A stretch of DNA of 64,000 nucleotides from Bursaphelenchus xylophilus (taxonomy: Eukaryota; Nematoda; Chromadorea; Rhabditida; Aphelenchoididae). Location: assembly GCA_904066235.2 (NCBI GenBank), contig CAJFCV020000004.1, positions 8,246,001 to 8,310,000 on the forward strand, given 5' to 3'. How positions within the stretch are numbered: the stretch's first letter is position 1; each line of letters starts with the position of its first letter. Below are positions 12,028 to 25,065 of this stretch, piece after piece. The notes below the pieces were generated by a model that was not told the DNA's origin, made no database searches, and saw only the letters and a program-made list of their open reading frames with translations. Made by a program: the position numbers and the translations under genes.

Positions 12028-14382
12028 GTTTTGTTTTGACAGTTGCATTTTTGGCTTAAATTTTGGCAAGAAGCTTCAAGATGCATAAACTGTTTGCCAA
12101 AGGCTACGGCATAGCACCGAGCTTGAGATAATCGACAAAATGAAGTTTTCATATTGCCTGATTTGTTTTGGAATTCGGTGTGAGCAGAGATCATATGGGA
12201 TTCATAAAATTTAACGAAATTTTCCAGCTCCAAAGCACCCTCGTATTGCTCGTTCCTCTCACTACGTAGTTCTGGAAATTGGCATCGGATTTTGTGCGGT
12301 TTCCTTTTTTCGACAGCCAAACCAACAGCAAAATGGCTGATTACATATGCAAATCCGGCGATTTGACAGTGCGGGAACCTTCCTGAAATATGAGAGGTCA
12401 GTCGCTGGCCTTCGATCCCCCATCATCACAGCAAACTCGGGGTTTACATAGAGTCGATACTCAACTGCGGGTTTGGAAAACAGCTCGGTCCGTTTTTTTC
12501 TGAATATTAACTAAGTTTGAACCACAGGGTTCTGCGGATTCAATTGGCTTGAAGCGACCGTGAGAACCTGGCTTATTATTTTATACTTTCGCTAACTACC
12601 GTATACCAGAACAACATATTCTGAGTGTGTGCGCGACATGTCAGAAAAACGGTAAGATGTAAGGGTTAATAGGATCTCGAGACTTTGTAGAGGTTCTTTT
12701 TTGCAGTCTTAACTGCCTGAGTCTATTGAATGAGTGGTATTTTACTATTGTCAATTATGTCTATTTAACTTCGAATGGATATTATAAATATGTTCCAAAA
12801 GTCAATAACGATCTTGACTGTTAGCGAATCGAAACTTGATCTTCTCAACCAAATTGCTCAATTTTGTGTTATCATCTTTCATAAATAGATTTCCAAATCT
12901 CTACGACCCGAGCGCAACCTGTCCTTTACCATTTTTGTAAGTGCGGTTTGTACAGTGGTAACCTTCAAAGAAGTATTTTTTGAACGTCTCCATTGATTGA
13001 ATTAATATTTGGTGCTTCAAATTATAACTTTCTGAGAATCGGTAATTTTCTCACCAAAAACAAAATATATACGTATAAACAGAAAAGGTCAGGATAAGTG
13101 TAGAGAACATTCCACACATATAAGGAAATTTTACCGCAGATAATAAACCAAAACAAAAATATAGAAGCTTTGGGGATACGCCATAAGTAATCAGACTGTC
13201 CACTCTCTTTAAATGTCATATATAAAGTTATCATGTTTTTGGGAGCAGTCATTTCCATCAATCAGTCCTCCTTCATTCTTTAGTTGTAAAGCAGACTGGC
13301 GGGACTTTGGTAGTGTCTTCTGTAGAAAGTTTACTTGCGGTTGATATTTATTATGTGGGAAGGTAAATAACTCCTAATTGGAGAGGAATGCCATTTTTGA
13401 AGCCGTACTTCCGAAGGCCTGTCGAATAAATCAAGCGGCTTGCATCAACCGTATTTCCTCATTGCAAACGCTGTTTCTGATGTCTTTTAATCCTACTGGA
13501 AACTTATAAGCGCCATTATCATCAATGTCACAGATTTCTCTTAAGCCTCAAGGACTGTATGGGTCTCGCTCTCCTCGCATGATCACTTGATTTAAATTCA
13601 AATCTCTCGCTTAATCGCAGAATGTCAACGTAAACATTGGATTATGTCACGGCATTCCAAAATTTCGATAATTTGGGGGGTAAAAGAGATCCTGCGCGCC
13701 CTTTCGTTTTCTTGATGACGTACAAAGTATTGCGGTCATTCGCATATACGGTTCTAGCGGGGACAAGAGAATGCGCAATTGTTGAGAGATCAAACGGCTC
13801 GGTGTAATAAAATTAACGGAAGTCATGGGTGGTTATTACCAAAACAAATGTAAAATGTTCCCTTTTGGACATTGTTTGAATTTCGCCTTTTGTTGCAAAA
13901 CCATTTCAGATTGCTTTACGTCGAGCAAAAAAGCAATTTCGGCCAATAGCTTTTTTGTTCACGAATCACTCCTGTGACGCGATGCCGATTCATTGTCAAG
14001 ACATTGTTTAGACGGCTGCAATTACTTCATCATGAAGATTAAAGTCTTATAGTTAGATCATTCCATCTTTTTTAAACCGGATCGCCGTTTTTTTGGGGTT
14101 TATACCCATCCAACGTCCATCTTCCATTTCTCGAGTCCGATCATATTTTTCGCTCTGAAGAAGTTAATCTTAATTGGCGTTAAATTTCCAAATGCCGCTT
14201 TGGGAAATGAAATCTGATTGGACTAGGATTAAGAGATTTAAAATTAGAAGTGTAATAAGAAGTAGTTGTAAATGTTAGAAAACATTGAGCGAATTCCCTT
14301 CTTGTTCTATCAGTATATATTTTTCAAAATGGGTCGTATCAAATTTTTGTTTTGTTATTGTTCATAACCGTCTAAACTTTCA
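12028..14382. other. Non-coding upstream region of the cotransporter gene
   Basis: No supported gene. Minus-strand frames at 12009-12320 and 13022-13261 lack signals of coding. It ends with the acceptor CTTTCAG just before the distal first exon of the K-Cl cotransporter, so part of it is probably the distal promoter or outron. Confidence 0.4.
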
Positions 14383-14408
14383 GAAAAGGTATATTCGGCA
14401 AGGTCTTC

Positions 14409-14829
14409 ATGAAAAGACGAGTTGAAGACAGCGATACCGGTGGGAACGTTCCGAATGGACAGGAAATGTAAGTTTACCCTGATGAACCCAAAATTCCCTC
14501 TCACTTTTACACTTCTTTTGTTGGTTGAAGCGGTTTCCAACGAAATTATCCCTCGAAAAATGTGAAATCCTCACAATTTTAATTGGTTGGGGCGAACAAC
14601 AAATTAAACTGGAAAACATAATACGTAATGGTCTTCAACGTCCATTGCTTTCAATTTTGTCATCATACGCATAGCGAAAGAATGGGTCTTGACACGAGAA
14701 TGAGCCGTGCATTTTTCATTTTTTAATTTCGACAAATTTTTGTCAAGCTCGAATTCTTACATCATTTTTACAGGAAGACGGTTCACAAGGACTCGATTTC
14801 ATCCAGTGCTACCTCCACCAGCTCTCACG
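14409..14829 (+). CDS. Alternative distal 5' exons of the K-Cl cotransporter
   Basis: Two exons, 14409-14467 and 14774-14829, encode MKRRVEDSDTGG... followed by a Ser/Thr-rich stretch ending SSATSTSSH. Their junction is in phase (AT|G), and the second ends in phase 1 at a GTATG donor. This is exactly the phase required by the common exon starting at 17904, so a transcript can splice over about 3.1 kb to give an isoform with a different cytoplasmic N-terminus. An acceptor (CTTTCAG) lies 26 nt upstream of the ATG. The assignment to this gene rests on phase, strand and position only. Confidence 0.6.
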
Positions 14830-17299
14830 GTATGTATTAATTTGATTGTTATATTGTTTTAGATAACAATCAGGGATTTGCCTTATTTTTTGAAGGAATT
14901 TTATTTTACTGCGTGGATAGGTTAGCAAATAAGGGAGGAAGGACAGCTGACGTAATGGTGAAAGCCATTTGCAAAATGAGACTTTGGAGGGGAGTTAGTT
15001 TGCTTTATGACAGTTTTTGTGAGCAGTCAAAAGATTTATTCAAAACTGAAATTTCGTGTAATTGCTGGAAACATTCTATAATCCAACCTAATTACTTTTC
15101 TGTTTCCTTTTGTTTGCTATAGCTTAGAGACATAACAATTATGCTTTCCGCAATTATCTCGAGCCATCCAGAGCTTTCCGTACTTCTTTGCGCAAGAATT
15201 GGCGCGAAATTTCGAAGTCTGCCGTCTTTCGACATCCCAAACGACCAGCCGCGACCCAGAACAAGGCAGGTGTTGGCCGAGTTTATTTGAATATTTTTTG
15301 AACGTCTTATTTGTTTAGCGGTTTTAACAGGCTTCCCAGATGTTTTCCCTGTAATTTTAGCTACTATTGTTGGATAGGGGACATCATTTGGCTGATGTGT
15401 TTTGAGTTCAAGTTGATCGAAAAATGTAGGTATACCTGAAATCGGATCATACAGAGGCAATTGTTGAAATAGTCAGTTTGCTGTGCTGTTGAAAGGTTTC
15501 TAATTCTGTTGCTAGTCCCAAGGTTTGTATTCTTGAGCAAAGAACGCATCCATTCTGGCCGTATCCCTACTGGATTCGGCCATTTCTGCCAGAATTTTTT
15601 ATTATTTTTGCAAACCATTTAGACGGAAATTTTGAAAACCCCACTTCTAATAGAGGACGGGGGTATTAATTTCTCCCCGAAAAAATCCAGATGTGGTGGC
15701 GAAATGAGGCCGAGTTAACCCGGTTTTTGCCCTTGTGTGCCTGTGCGGCCCGACGGAACGGAATGGACATTGCCGTTCGTCGAAATGAGAAATAGAGCCT
15801 CATTTCGACGTTTGCCCGTGCTCTCCGGCGCTTTTGTAGAAGTTTCGGGGCTCGCGGAGCGTTGTTTGCTTAGAATCAGGACCTTCTCTAAACTTTTGTC
15901 CAAATAGCCAACATTTTTGTGAATACCGCTTTACTGAACACTTTTTGGGCTGGGACAATGAAACATCGGAGGTCATGTTTTGAGCCGGGTTTAATGTAAG
16001 CTTGCCGAAGAAAGGACACACTTTGACCAATCTGTTATTTGTTTCTTTTTCCGGAAAGGTGTCAGTTGGGAAACGTTCCTTGGTTAAGTGATTTTTCCCA
16101 GACATCTTTCGCCTTCTCAGTGAGCTCTTAATTGAACGCTTTCATATTTTGAATGGAAATTAAAGATCCCTGGGGATTATAATTAATGTTGTTTTTGTCC
16201 TACCGCATTTGCCTTTGAGGGAAAGACCGGCAATGTAAGTAAAAAGGGTTCGTTGTTTAGAGCAATTGCCCGGCAAAACCGTTCTTATGCCGTTATGAAG
16301 GCAATTTGAATGCATGGAGATGGTAGTTGTACTCCCAGGAGTTCTCAGACTACATACCTATCACCACTTTCGATTTGGTTTTCTCATTGTTAGGCCTTGA
16401 AAATGCGGAAATTGCACTTTTTTAGGGCAGTGGTATATGATGTGCTCTTCTCTTTCGCTAGCTCAAAGAAACACGTAATATAGTTTCAAGGGTAATAAAG
16501 GGAATGGAGGTCATTTCTGACACCATCTGCTGTCGATTCGAACACATTCCACTTGGCGTTCCCATTCCAAAATATTCCCGAGATGATTTTCTCGAGGACA
16601 TAAGCAGTTTTTTAAAATATGCGGCCGTTTTTATCTCTCTTCTCGGATTATTTATGGTAACATCGTCATTTTTGACGAACGTTTCTGAGATCCCGAGCAG
16701 CTGTTAAAGGTAATAATAGATTGGAAACGGAAAGGTTTATGGGACATCCTAACGTTCCTTTTCTTCTTTTGGCCATCCATGGATTACAAAGAGAGGAAAT
16801 ATTTTTTGCCATTTGGACGTGAAAGGGGACATTTGTCCGATATTGATGAATGTGAATGCCAATGTTTGTTACAGTGTTTGCAAATACAATGGCTCTATGT
16901 TTTCCTGACTTTTGAGAGGATGCGCGAGGAATGCGTTTATAGATCGCTGGAATGTACGGAATTAATTTTGGAGTATTTGGAAGGTTTTGATGAAATGAGC
17001 GGTCAAATTGGGCTCGCTCTGTCCTTTCCGGTCATACTTTTGGTCAATGTCATTTTTTGAAGGCATGACACTCTGGTTCTTGACAATTGCTACCTTGAGC
17101 TCGACTTTTGATTGTTGATGAAATGTTTCTGAAGGGTGGAGGGGGTGGGGGCTCTGATTTCCTTTGAGGTCATCGAGTTTTCTTTGTGTTACAATATGTC
17201 ATTTTAATTTTCTTTCCTTAGTTCGCTTTTATCTAATCGTATTTTAGTCCGCTTTCCACTTTTAACCCTCTGTTGTTCATGGATTACGGAGCTTACTAA
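14830..17299 (+). other. Long intron / internal promoter region of the cotransporter
   Basis: No convincing exon between the distal exons and the proximal first exon. Open frames at 16504-16707 and 16779-17060 lack consistent donors or acceptors and resemble no known protein. It probably contains the promoter of the 17300 isoform. Confidence 0.4.
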
Positions 17300-20200
17300 A
17301 TGACGGGTCCAAGTCTCAGCACGCCAGATCTGGAGAACGGATATGGAGGCGAACAGAAGCGAATTCAAAAGGTCCCTTCATGTCATCGTATATTTCACGT
17401 GGAAAAAATAGGCGCATCAACGCAGTCAATCCCCTCCAAGGATGATCCCGACTCTACACCGTTATTGGACGACGCGCCGCCATTGGAACAGGAGAGAATT
17501 GGTGAGTTATCAAAGGAAAACTTTGTTTTGCGCTTTGCTTACATACTCTTGCATACTAAATAGTAAATATCGGAAGGCTGACCTGACTTTGAGCTTTCAA
17601 CCGCGTATTCTGTGTTTGCAATCAGTTTTTATATGTTGCACTTAAAGAATTCGCCTTTATCAGTTGTCTGTCACACCAGAATTTGTCTTAAAATAATAGA
17701 ATTATCAGCTCGGAACGATAAATTACTCACGAAAACGAACTTCGTAATACGGGGTTTACATTGATAAGACGATTACAAGCTAGTTTACATAAAAAAATGA
17801 CGGGGAAACAGTTGATGTGGGAGTGCGGTTTTAGGGTTTGTAATGGAAAGACCTAGACTAACAAGTCGCGGCAGATTTCAATCATTATTGTTACTGAATT
17901 CAGATGATCATGGATTCGGATTTGGCTCCTTTCGGCATAAAGCCCGGGAGAATAACCTGGCGCTGTACGAGAATGAACCGCAGAGCAATTTTCTGAATGC
18001 ATTGGTCGGTGGATACACGACTCCGGGTCCGCAAGAACGAGCAGCGAGCAAAAATGCCAAGGCTAAGGTAAGCTGTTGATTATGGTCAATGAGTTGGTCT
18101 TCTGTTAACATCGATTATCGTTTCTTCCAGGCCGATCTTGGTGTCATGTTGGGCGTATATCTCCCAACCATCCAACACATCTTGGGTGTTACAATGTTCA
18201 TCCGTCTCGGCTGGTGTGTGGGAGTTGCCGGTGTAGGAGAGACCTTTGGAATGTTGTTCTTATGCTGCGTTTGTGTAAGTGACTACTCCATTGCATTGTG
18301 AATCCATCCATTTCAGACCTTTTTGACTTGCATAAGTTTATCCGCTGTCGCCACCAATGGCGTCATTGAAAGCGGAGGTGCCTATTTCATGATAAGTCGA
18401 AATCTCGGGCCAGAATTCGGAAGTTCAGTGGGAATCTTGTTTTATCTGGCAAATACAGTAGCCACAGCCATGTATCTGGTGGGTGGAGTTGAAATATTGT
18501 TGCTGTACATCTTCCCCGACCTTACCATTGGAGGCTCTGCTGTCCACACTGATACCGGTACGTCCTTCTGTTTTGTTTATGATTGCTTTTAGGGCCAATG
18601 GGAATGATGACGCATAATCTTCGACTTTATGGCACGATATTGGTTATTATCGAATTCTTGATCGTCGCCATGGGTGTGAAGTTTGTGCAATTACTAGCCC
18701 CCGTTTCCCTATTCTGTGTGATCTGCTCAATTCTTGCATGTTATGGTGGAGCCATCGAGAAGAGTCTCAGTCCCGATGCTGGTCAACGGTGAGCATCTAT
18801 GAGACAACATTAATCTTTTTTTATTTCTTGTTTTAATACGGTCTTATTTCAGTGTCTGTATGATTGGGCCACATCTCCTTCAATCAAAGGCTTTTATGCC
18901 CGAAAACTCCACTCTGGCAGATGTCTGCAATTATTGTTCTCCAACGTAAGTGATATTTGTTTTATTTTTATCTTCCTTTAGGAATGAACTTCTCCTCAAT
19001 AACTTGTGCCTCGGGTCTAATTTAACCAAAGCGTGTAAACATTCGTGGAACATATCGGAACTGGCGTGTGTGAACGGTTATCCCGGAGGGCACAGCACTC
19101 TAATCGACAATCTTGGGAGCACTTATCCACACGTCAATGAATACCTTCAGAATCAGGAAGCCGACACTACGGTGGAGATCTTCCAAGATGCAAAGACGTC
19201 ATTCTTCCTCATCCTGGCGATCTACTTCCCTGCGGTCACTGGCATATTCACAGGAACAAACATGTCTGGCGATCTGAAGAACCCACAGAAATCCATCCCT
19301 GGTGGAACAATCGCCGCTCAGTTGACAACTTCCTTTGTTTACTTTTCGTTGGCCTTAGTGTTTGGATTCACAATTAATCCAGCATTACTCAGGGATAAGT
19401 ATGGGCAGTCATTGAATGGTGGAATGGTTACTGCATATCTGGCATGGCCTTCGCCTTGGGTTCTCCTCATCGGGTCTTTCTTGTCAACGTTCGGAGCCGC
19501 TCTTCAGTGCCTTTGCAGTAAGTCCTTCCTTATTCTTATCGCAATTATGAATTCCGGAAAGGCTGTGTTTGTTTTATAGGTGCTCCTCGGCTTCTTCAAT
19601 CGATTGCCAAGGATGATGTGATCCCGATCCTCGCTCCGTTTGCCAAGGTCACCAAATCCAACGAGCCCTTCAACGGCCTCATCATTACTACCATTATCGC
19701 CGAGCTTGGCATCTTGTTAGGTGCTATGGACTCTATCGCTGCTGTTGTCGACTTCTTTTTCTTGATGTGCTACGCCTTTGTGAACTTGATCTGCGCCATG
19801 CATTCAATTCTCGGAGCTCCCAACTGGCGTCCTCGTTACACATACTACCATTGGAGTCTGTCCTTGTTGGGTGCCGCTCTCTGTTTCTTCATTATGTTCT
19901 CTACTCACATCGAGTATGCCATTGCTTCGATTGTTCTTTGTTTGGCAATCTACAAGTATGTTGAGTACAAAGGAGCCAAGAAGGAATGGGGAGACGGGTT
20001 CAGAGGACTGGCCTTGAGTACCGCCCAGTACAGTATCCAAAAGATTGATGAGAACAAAAAGGACGCCAAGAACTGGAGACCACAATTGTTGTTGTTGCAC
20101 TCGATGCCTTGGTCCAAGGAGATGTTGGATGTGAGATATCTGAACTTATTGAACCTGGCAGCCCAAATGAAGGCCGGAAAGGGATTGACAATGGTCGTTT

Positions 20201-21469
20201 CTTTCATTCGTGGAGATTCAAGCACTCAGGCGGATGTTGAGAGAGCTCAGGAGGTGAGTATTGAAGGGAATAGGAGGAGTGCAAGATAATGAGCTTTGAT
20301 TTTATTGTTTATTTGTTTTAGATCAAGAACAGAATGAAGAAAGACATGGACTCGGTCAGACTTCGAGGATTTCCTAAGAGCATTCTGTACAATGAAGATC
20401 AGATCAGAGGTTGTGTTAATACTCTCATCCAGTCAATTGGTATTGGAGGTCTCAGACCCAACACACTCATGTTGAGCTGGCCCACAAAGCCTTCGGACAA
20501 TGACGGTTCAGCCACCATGGAGTACAATACCTTTATTGGTAAGTGCCTCATTCCTTTCTTATTGCCTTTTATCCTTCAGATAAACTTTTGGTCGGAACTT
20601 TGAATGGAATGGCTTTGATCGTTGCTAAGGGAATCACCGACTTCCCGGACCGTAAGATCACCGGAACCATGGATGTGTACTGGATTGTGAAGGACGGTGG
20701 TCTGTGTTTGCTAATCGCTTTCCTCCTCAGGCAGCACAAAGTATGGAGAGGATGCAAGCTCCGTGTGATGTGTGTGGCTGGAAGCAGCGAGAACAATGTC
20801 AGGATGAGGGATGTGCTCAAGAAATACATCTACGAACTCCGTATTGATGCCGAGATCAAGGTCGTTGACATGAATGAATCTGCCGCCACAGAAGAGGCCT
20901 TTGTCAGAACCTTGTACATGGAAGACAGAAATAAATTGTTGAGAGAGTTGAGGCAGAATATGAGGGATGGAGCTGATCATCAACTGACTACAGGATCTAT
21001 TGATGTAAGTTGAATAATCTTGTGCGGTGATGCAATGCGTTGAACGCTGATGTAATATTATGCTGTTGCAGTCTCGACGGGGGGCTAGCTCGGATGCCGC
21101 GGATACGCCAACCTCGGAGAATGGTGGAAACATGGACACTATTAACTCGACCTCATCCCGCTTTGATCATCTCGACAAGAAGAAGGTCTTCAAGATGCAA
21201 ACTGCCATCCGATTGAACGCGATGATGAAGGAGAATTCGGCGGATGCTCAGCTCGTTATCATCACTTTGCCAAAAGCCCCAAGAGGAGAAGAAGGTGAGT
21301 TTAGATGGTTATTTTTTTAGTAGGGATTGATTATTGACTCATAATAAATGACCATTTGGTTTCAGCCGCTCACGACTTTTTCCACTACATGGAAGAGATG
21401 AGCTCGGGTATCAAGAGAATGTTGTTCGTCCGCGGAACCGGAGACGAAGTCATTACCGAATCCTCATGA
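17300..21469 (+). CDS. K+/Cl- cotransporter (SLC12, KCC type)
   Basis: Electroneutral K+ and Cl- export across the plasma membrane, setting cell volume and neuronal chloride. Exons 17300-17501, 17904-18067, 18131-18274, 18317-18557, 18593-18788, 18853-18945, 18982-19517, 19580-20253, 20322-20538, 20580-21004, 21072-21294 and 21366-21469 are all in phase and give 1072 aa, the usual KCC length. TM1 begins [19 protein letters not shown] long Cys- and Asn-containing extracellular loop lies in the exons at 18853-19200, which marks the KCC rather than the NKCC branch. The [12 protein letters not shown] segment precedes the last helices, and the cytoplasmic domain ends [20 protein letters not shown], as in KCCs. 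A third possible start exists at 17843, reading directly into the exon at 17904. No broken motif seen. Confidence 0.93.
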
Positions 21470-21956
21470 TTCTCCTCTTGTCACATAAATTTGAGCAATG
21501 AACTACTGATATATGAAAAGTATGTCTGTTGGGTTTTTCTCAGTTGATCCTACCCCAAAGCCGGTCTTCCCCCATTTCGTCTCTTCGCCTACATAACTTT
21601 TTCGCTGTTTTAATTACAAATTAGAGCTCTTTGTCTAGAATAGTCTTCCAATATTTTGGCATGTTTCTACTTTCTGTTCTACAACAAAATTAATTTGTTT
21701 CTTGACGCATATATCAGTTTAATTATCTGTGCCTACTTATAGTTATTGACCTTACCTATCTTTTTTGTTCACCTTTTCCCCGACAACGGGTTCTCGACTC
21801 GCTCTTTGTTACTTCTATTGATGTTCAAAGATGTTTGAACACGCTATATTTCTGTACTGTTTGGTACATTCTATTTCTAACACCTTAACATTGGTTTGAA
21901 ACCATTTTTCAAACAAAGTAAACGAAACTTGATACCTTGTGATATTCTTGACTTAT

Positions 21957-21962
21957 AATAAA
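21957..21962 (+). terminator. Poly(A) signal of the cotransporter gene
   Basis: AATAAA about 490 nt after the stop codon; the stretch between is an AT-rich 3'UTR without other features. Confidence 0.55.
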
Positions 21963-21983
21963 GTGTTTTATTGGTTACTGAAA

Positions 21984-22375
21984 GTATAAATTGAATTTTT
22001 TGTAGCTCGTCGGTTCTGATGCAACTGTCCCTTCACTTTTATCGAGCATAATCTGCACCTTTTACCACAAACCGCCAATATTTTTTCTATCTACGACTCT
22101 GCTAATAATGTCAAATGCCAAAAATGTTATTTCGTTAAACTGTAAATTCTCCCTATTTTCAAAGTCTAGTAAATTACCAACGAGTACGGATCACAGGTTT
22201 ATGTTTGGTATACGAAATCAAAGGTTACATCAAGTTAGTTATGAAAGATAAATAATGTTACAAACGTGAGGTGTTGTACTACAATGTCAGTAGATCTCCT
22301 AAGCGCATGAGCAGATCCCAGTGCGGCATGGGAGACCGAAAGGCGGAGTCCACCGTGATGACGTGAGGTTGCCGT
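21984..22375 (-). pseudogene. Remnant of the proteoglycan-like gene 3' end
   Basis: Decayed copy of the 3' part and 3' flank of the Ser-Gly/Cys-rich gene at 25066. Shared segments include CTTCACTTTTATC-AGCATAATCTGCACC, the run ending TTAGTTATGAAAG-TAAATAATGTTACAAA, and CTAAGCGCATGAGCAGAT. The coding similarity stops near 22345, after the equivalent of the last dozen or so codons. No open protein remains. Confidence 0.75.
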
Positions 22376-22815
22376 CATTAAAAAAAATTTCTTACGGGTT
22401 TTTAGCAAAAGTTTATAAGAATTTTCCCAGAAAGTTTATTTGACAATCAAAACGACAGAAGCTTGTTATACCGTCAATTGGCATAAGTCGCTGTAACCCT
22501 ATGTAGCCTGTATACATTGCCTCAGAATGGGTTCGATTGTAATAACTACTCCTTTAAAACTTTTTTGAAGAAGTGGGGCATGAAGGTCTACATAATATTG
22601 TCTATTACGAAATTGCTCGATTACGCCAATCGAATATACTATAGGCGTAATCTCCTCTGGCCCTTTACTTTCATATAACGCCAGAAAAAGCGGCTATCTG
22701 CTCACACCTTTTTCTGTAATCTTCGTTCAGCGTTTTTTTGCTTGAGATCTTGATTTCTTGATCATTTTTTCTTTCCTGCCATTTATTCCAGCTTTCCCTT
22801 AGTACAGTAACCATC
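22376..22815. other. Short intergenic region
   Basis: Nothing recognised apart from an acceptor-like CTTAG 18 nt before the start codon at 22816, compatible with trans-splicing. Confidence 0.4.
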
Positions 22816-24732
22816 ATGTTTGGCAAGAAAAGGTCCAAGTCGTGTAATGATCTTCCCACAACGATGGGTGTAAGGAAGAACCAGGTAAGCACATTTCCAA
22901 CCCCGTAAAACCCGTCTTGAAATCAAGACATGCTGGGCATTGTCAGCATGTGATTTGGCTGTGCAGTTGTAAATTGGAGAAGGTATTATGGGCAGCTATG
23001 TCAAACTTTATTGACCGGATTCCACAGGTTATCGAATAGTTTCGTTGTTGCAATCAAGGTTCCAACATCACGCAGATTATTGGTATCGCAAACCTCATTG
23101 GGATTGGTAGCCATGTTTTCTTGCACAGTTAATTCAAGAAAAATTTCAGAAGACTTCCGCTCTGAAGAAGTTACTGAGGGATCTGCCCTTGGAATTGAGA
23201 GAGATGATCCTTAACAGGGTAGCTCTTCCTCAGAAAATCGACTTTGTTGATCTTGAAGATTCAGATTGTTTGAATAGAATCCAACGATCCTTTAGAGCCA
23301 ATGATATCATCCCGAGGCTCGGAAGGGACACAAATTGGGGGTTTGAATTAAAGAGGTTTGTTCTGATTACTCGAAGCACATGCCCTGTCAGAACTCGTTG
23401 TATATATGTGTATTATTTAGCTTCGTATCTTCCCTACCATCTGTGTTATCGTACAACACGCCATGCTACAGCAGGATGGCAGAAATTGATCAACACAGCG
23501 GAATTCAACTTACCGGTTTGAAAATGGAACATGCACAGTACTCTTCATCCACCCGCAGCCATTTGAAATTTATAATGAAAGTCGCTAAGGGCACAGAGGG
23601 AGATGGCTCCAAGAAGACTATGATTCTGGACCACAAGGTGGAGCGCAAAAAGATTATTGGAAGGTATTCGAAAAATGATTACTGCGAGTTTTATATTGGA
23701 AACAACTACGACCTTGCCGTCAATCACGGCAAAGGAGTCAAATATTATTCAACGAAAATGGTACTTTCCATTCCTTTTCACGTTAGATCAAACCTTTATT
23801 ATAGGACATCGGTCGCGTTCTTAAAATTGCTATCGACGAAAACGACATTATGTATAACGGAGCAATGCAGCAAGGTGGAATTATGAACTTTTACCGAAAA
23901 CACCTTGCATCTCATGGTGACTTCGAGTTGTTCTACACAACTCGCCCGCGCATGATGATTGACAATTTAGCTGTTGCCAATGATAAGCTTTTCTTTGGAG
24001 CAAGAAACTACGGTATTAACTCAACAAGTGCCTTTTGTTATGATATGAACACGAAGAAAGAGTATACGATGGTGTGCCAGGATCTGGATTTGGTATGTTT
24101 ATTCCTAATTAATAGCTAATAAAAATATACATTAGAATCTTAGGACCTTAAGCTATAACTAAATGAATACGTTTCTAAGCCATACAACTTTTTGATTTCA
24201 GTGTTCCATAATGATTGCTCACGGCGATTCTGTGCTGGTCACCAAGGATAATATGGGCACCAGTAGAAACACAGAATTTGTTATGTTGTCGTTGGAGAAT
24301 GACGAGATTGTGCGACGAAATTTGAATTTGTCTTATCGCAGGCTTCAGCAACTTAATAGAGACACCTATCTCATCCTTGTGGATGAAGGCCCGGCAAGAT
24401 TTTCGTTGAAGGTAGGATGAATTTAAAAGAACTAAAAAAACATTTTAGACTTTCTCCATCATTGAAGGCCAGCCCATAGTTCGGTTCGTGCAATACTGCC
24501 ACGAGGAAAGTATCTTCCGCCGAATCGGCGACCAATTCTTCTTTGTTTTGGAGCCGAGGAAACGCAACATTTGGTATCAGGAAACTCCTGGAGGTAAACG
24601 GGTTTGTAACGGATAAGTTTATTTTTAGATGCGCTATTTCTTATATATTCCGATAATGAGAAAACAAACACATGGTATCGACGCTACCGCATCTTTTTCT
24701 GGACTCCAGGGAACCGTCGAAAGAGCCTTTAA
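22816..24732 (+). CDS. Unrecognised protein with F-box-like N-terminus
   Basis: Exons 22816-22884, 23150-23355, 23421-23760, 23805-24092, 24202-24411, 24449-24593 and 24629-24732 join in phase to 453 aa. After a basic start (MFGKKRSKS), residues about 30-45 read LLRDLPLELREMILNRV, resembling the first helix of an F-box; this match is weak. The rest has no membrane segment and is rich in short beta-like stretches with repeated aromatic-ended strands (for example KLFFGARNYGI, NIWYQETPG, FLIYSDNEK, WYRRYRIFFW), which would fit a beta-propeller or similar substrate-binding fold. If so, it may be a substrate adaptor of a ubiquitin ligase, but this is inference. It sits between two copies of the proteoglycan-gene flank. 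The donor of exon 2 (GTTTGT) is weak. Confidence 0.7.
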
Positions 24733-24783
24733 TCGGAATGCTTGGCCCATCAAACGCGTGTCGTGACAATTCCGGATTAATGG

Positions 24784-25065
24784 AACAGAACTGTCCCCCT
24801 TCACTTTTATCAAGCATAATCTGCACCTTTTGCCGTAAACCGCCAATACTTTTTCTATCTACGACTCTGCTAATGTCAAAAATCTCGTTTCGTTAACTGC
24901 AACCCCTCCCTATTTTCAAAGTCCAATAAAGTAATAACGAGTACAGATCACAGGTTTATGTTTGGTATACAAAATCGAAGGTTACATCAAGTTAGTTATG
25001 AAAGCTAAATAATGTTACAAATGTGAGGTATTGTGTTACAGCGTGAGTAGAATGAATGGCGGCTC
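24784..25065 (-). repeat. Duplicated 3' flank of proteoglycan-like gene A
   Basis: 3' flanking sequence of the gene that follows. Related sequence occurs at 21984-22300 and 54074-54410, and its gene-proximal part (the TTAGTTATGAAAG to TGAGGTATTGT segment) also at 27190-27289 and 54620-54710. Confidence 0.8.

Noticed and set aside
12009..12320. Minus-strand frame of 103 codons downstream of the secreted protein
   Set aside because: Overlaps the poly(A) signal region of the upstream gene and has no supporting splice or promoter signals.
16779..17060. + strand frame of 93 codons in the cotransporter 5' intron
   Set aside because: No phase-compatible splice sites to the downstream exons; no known domain.
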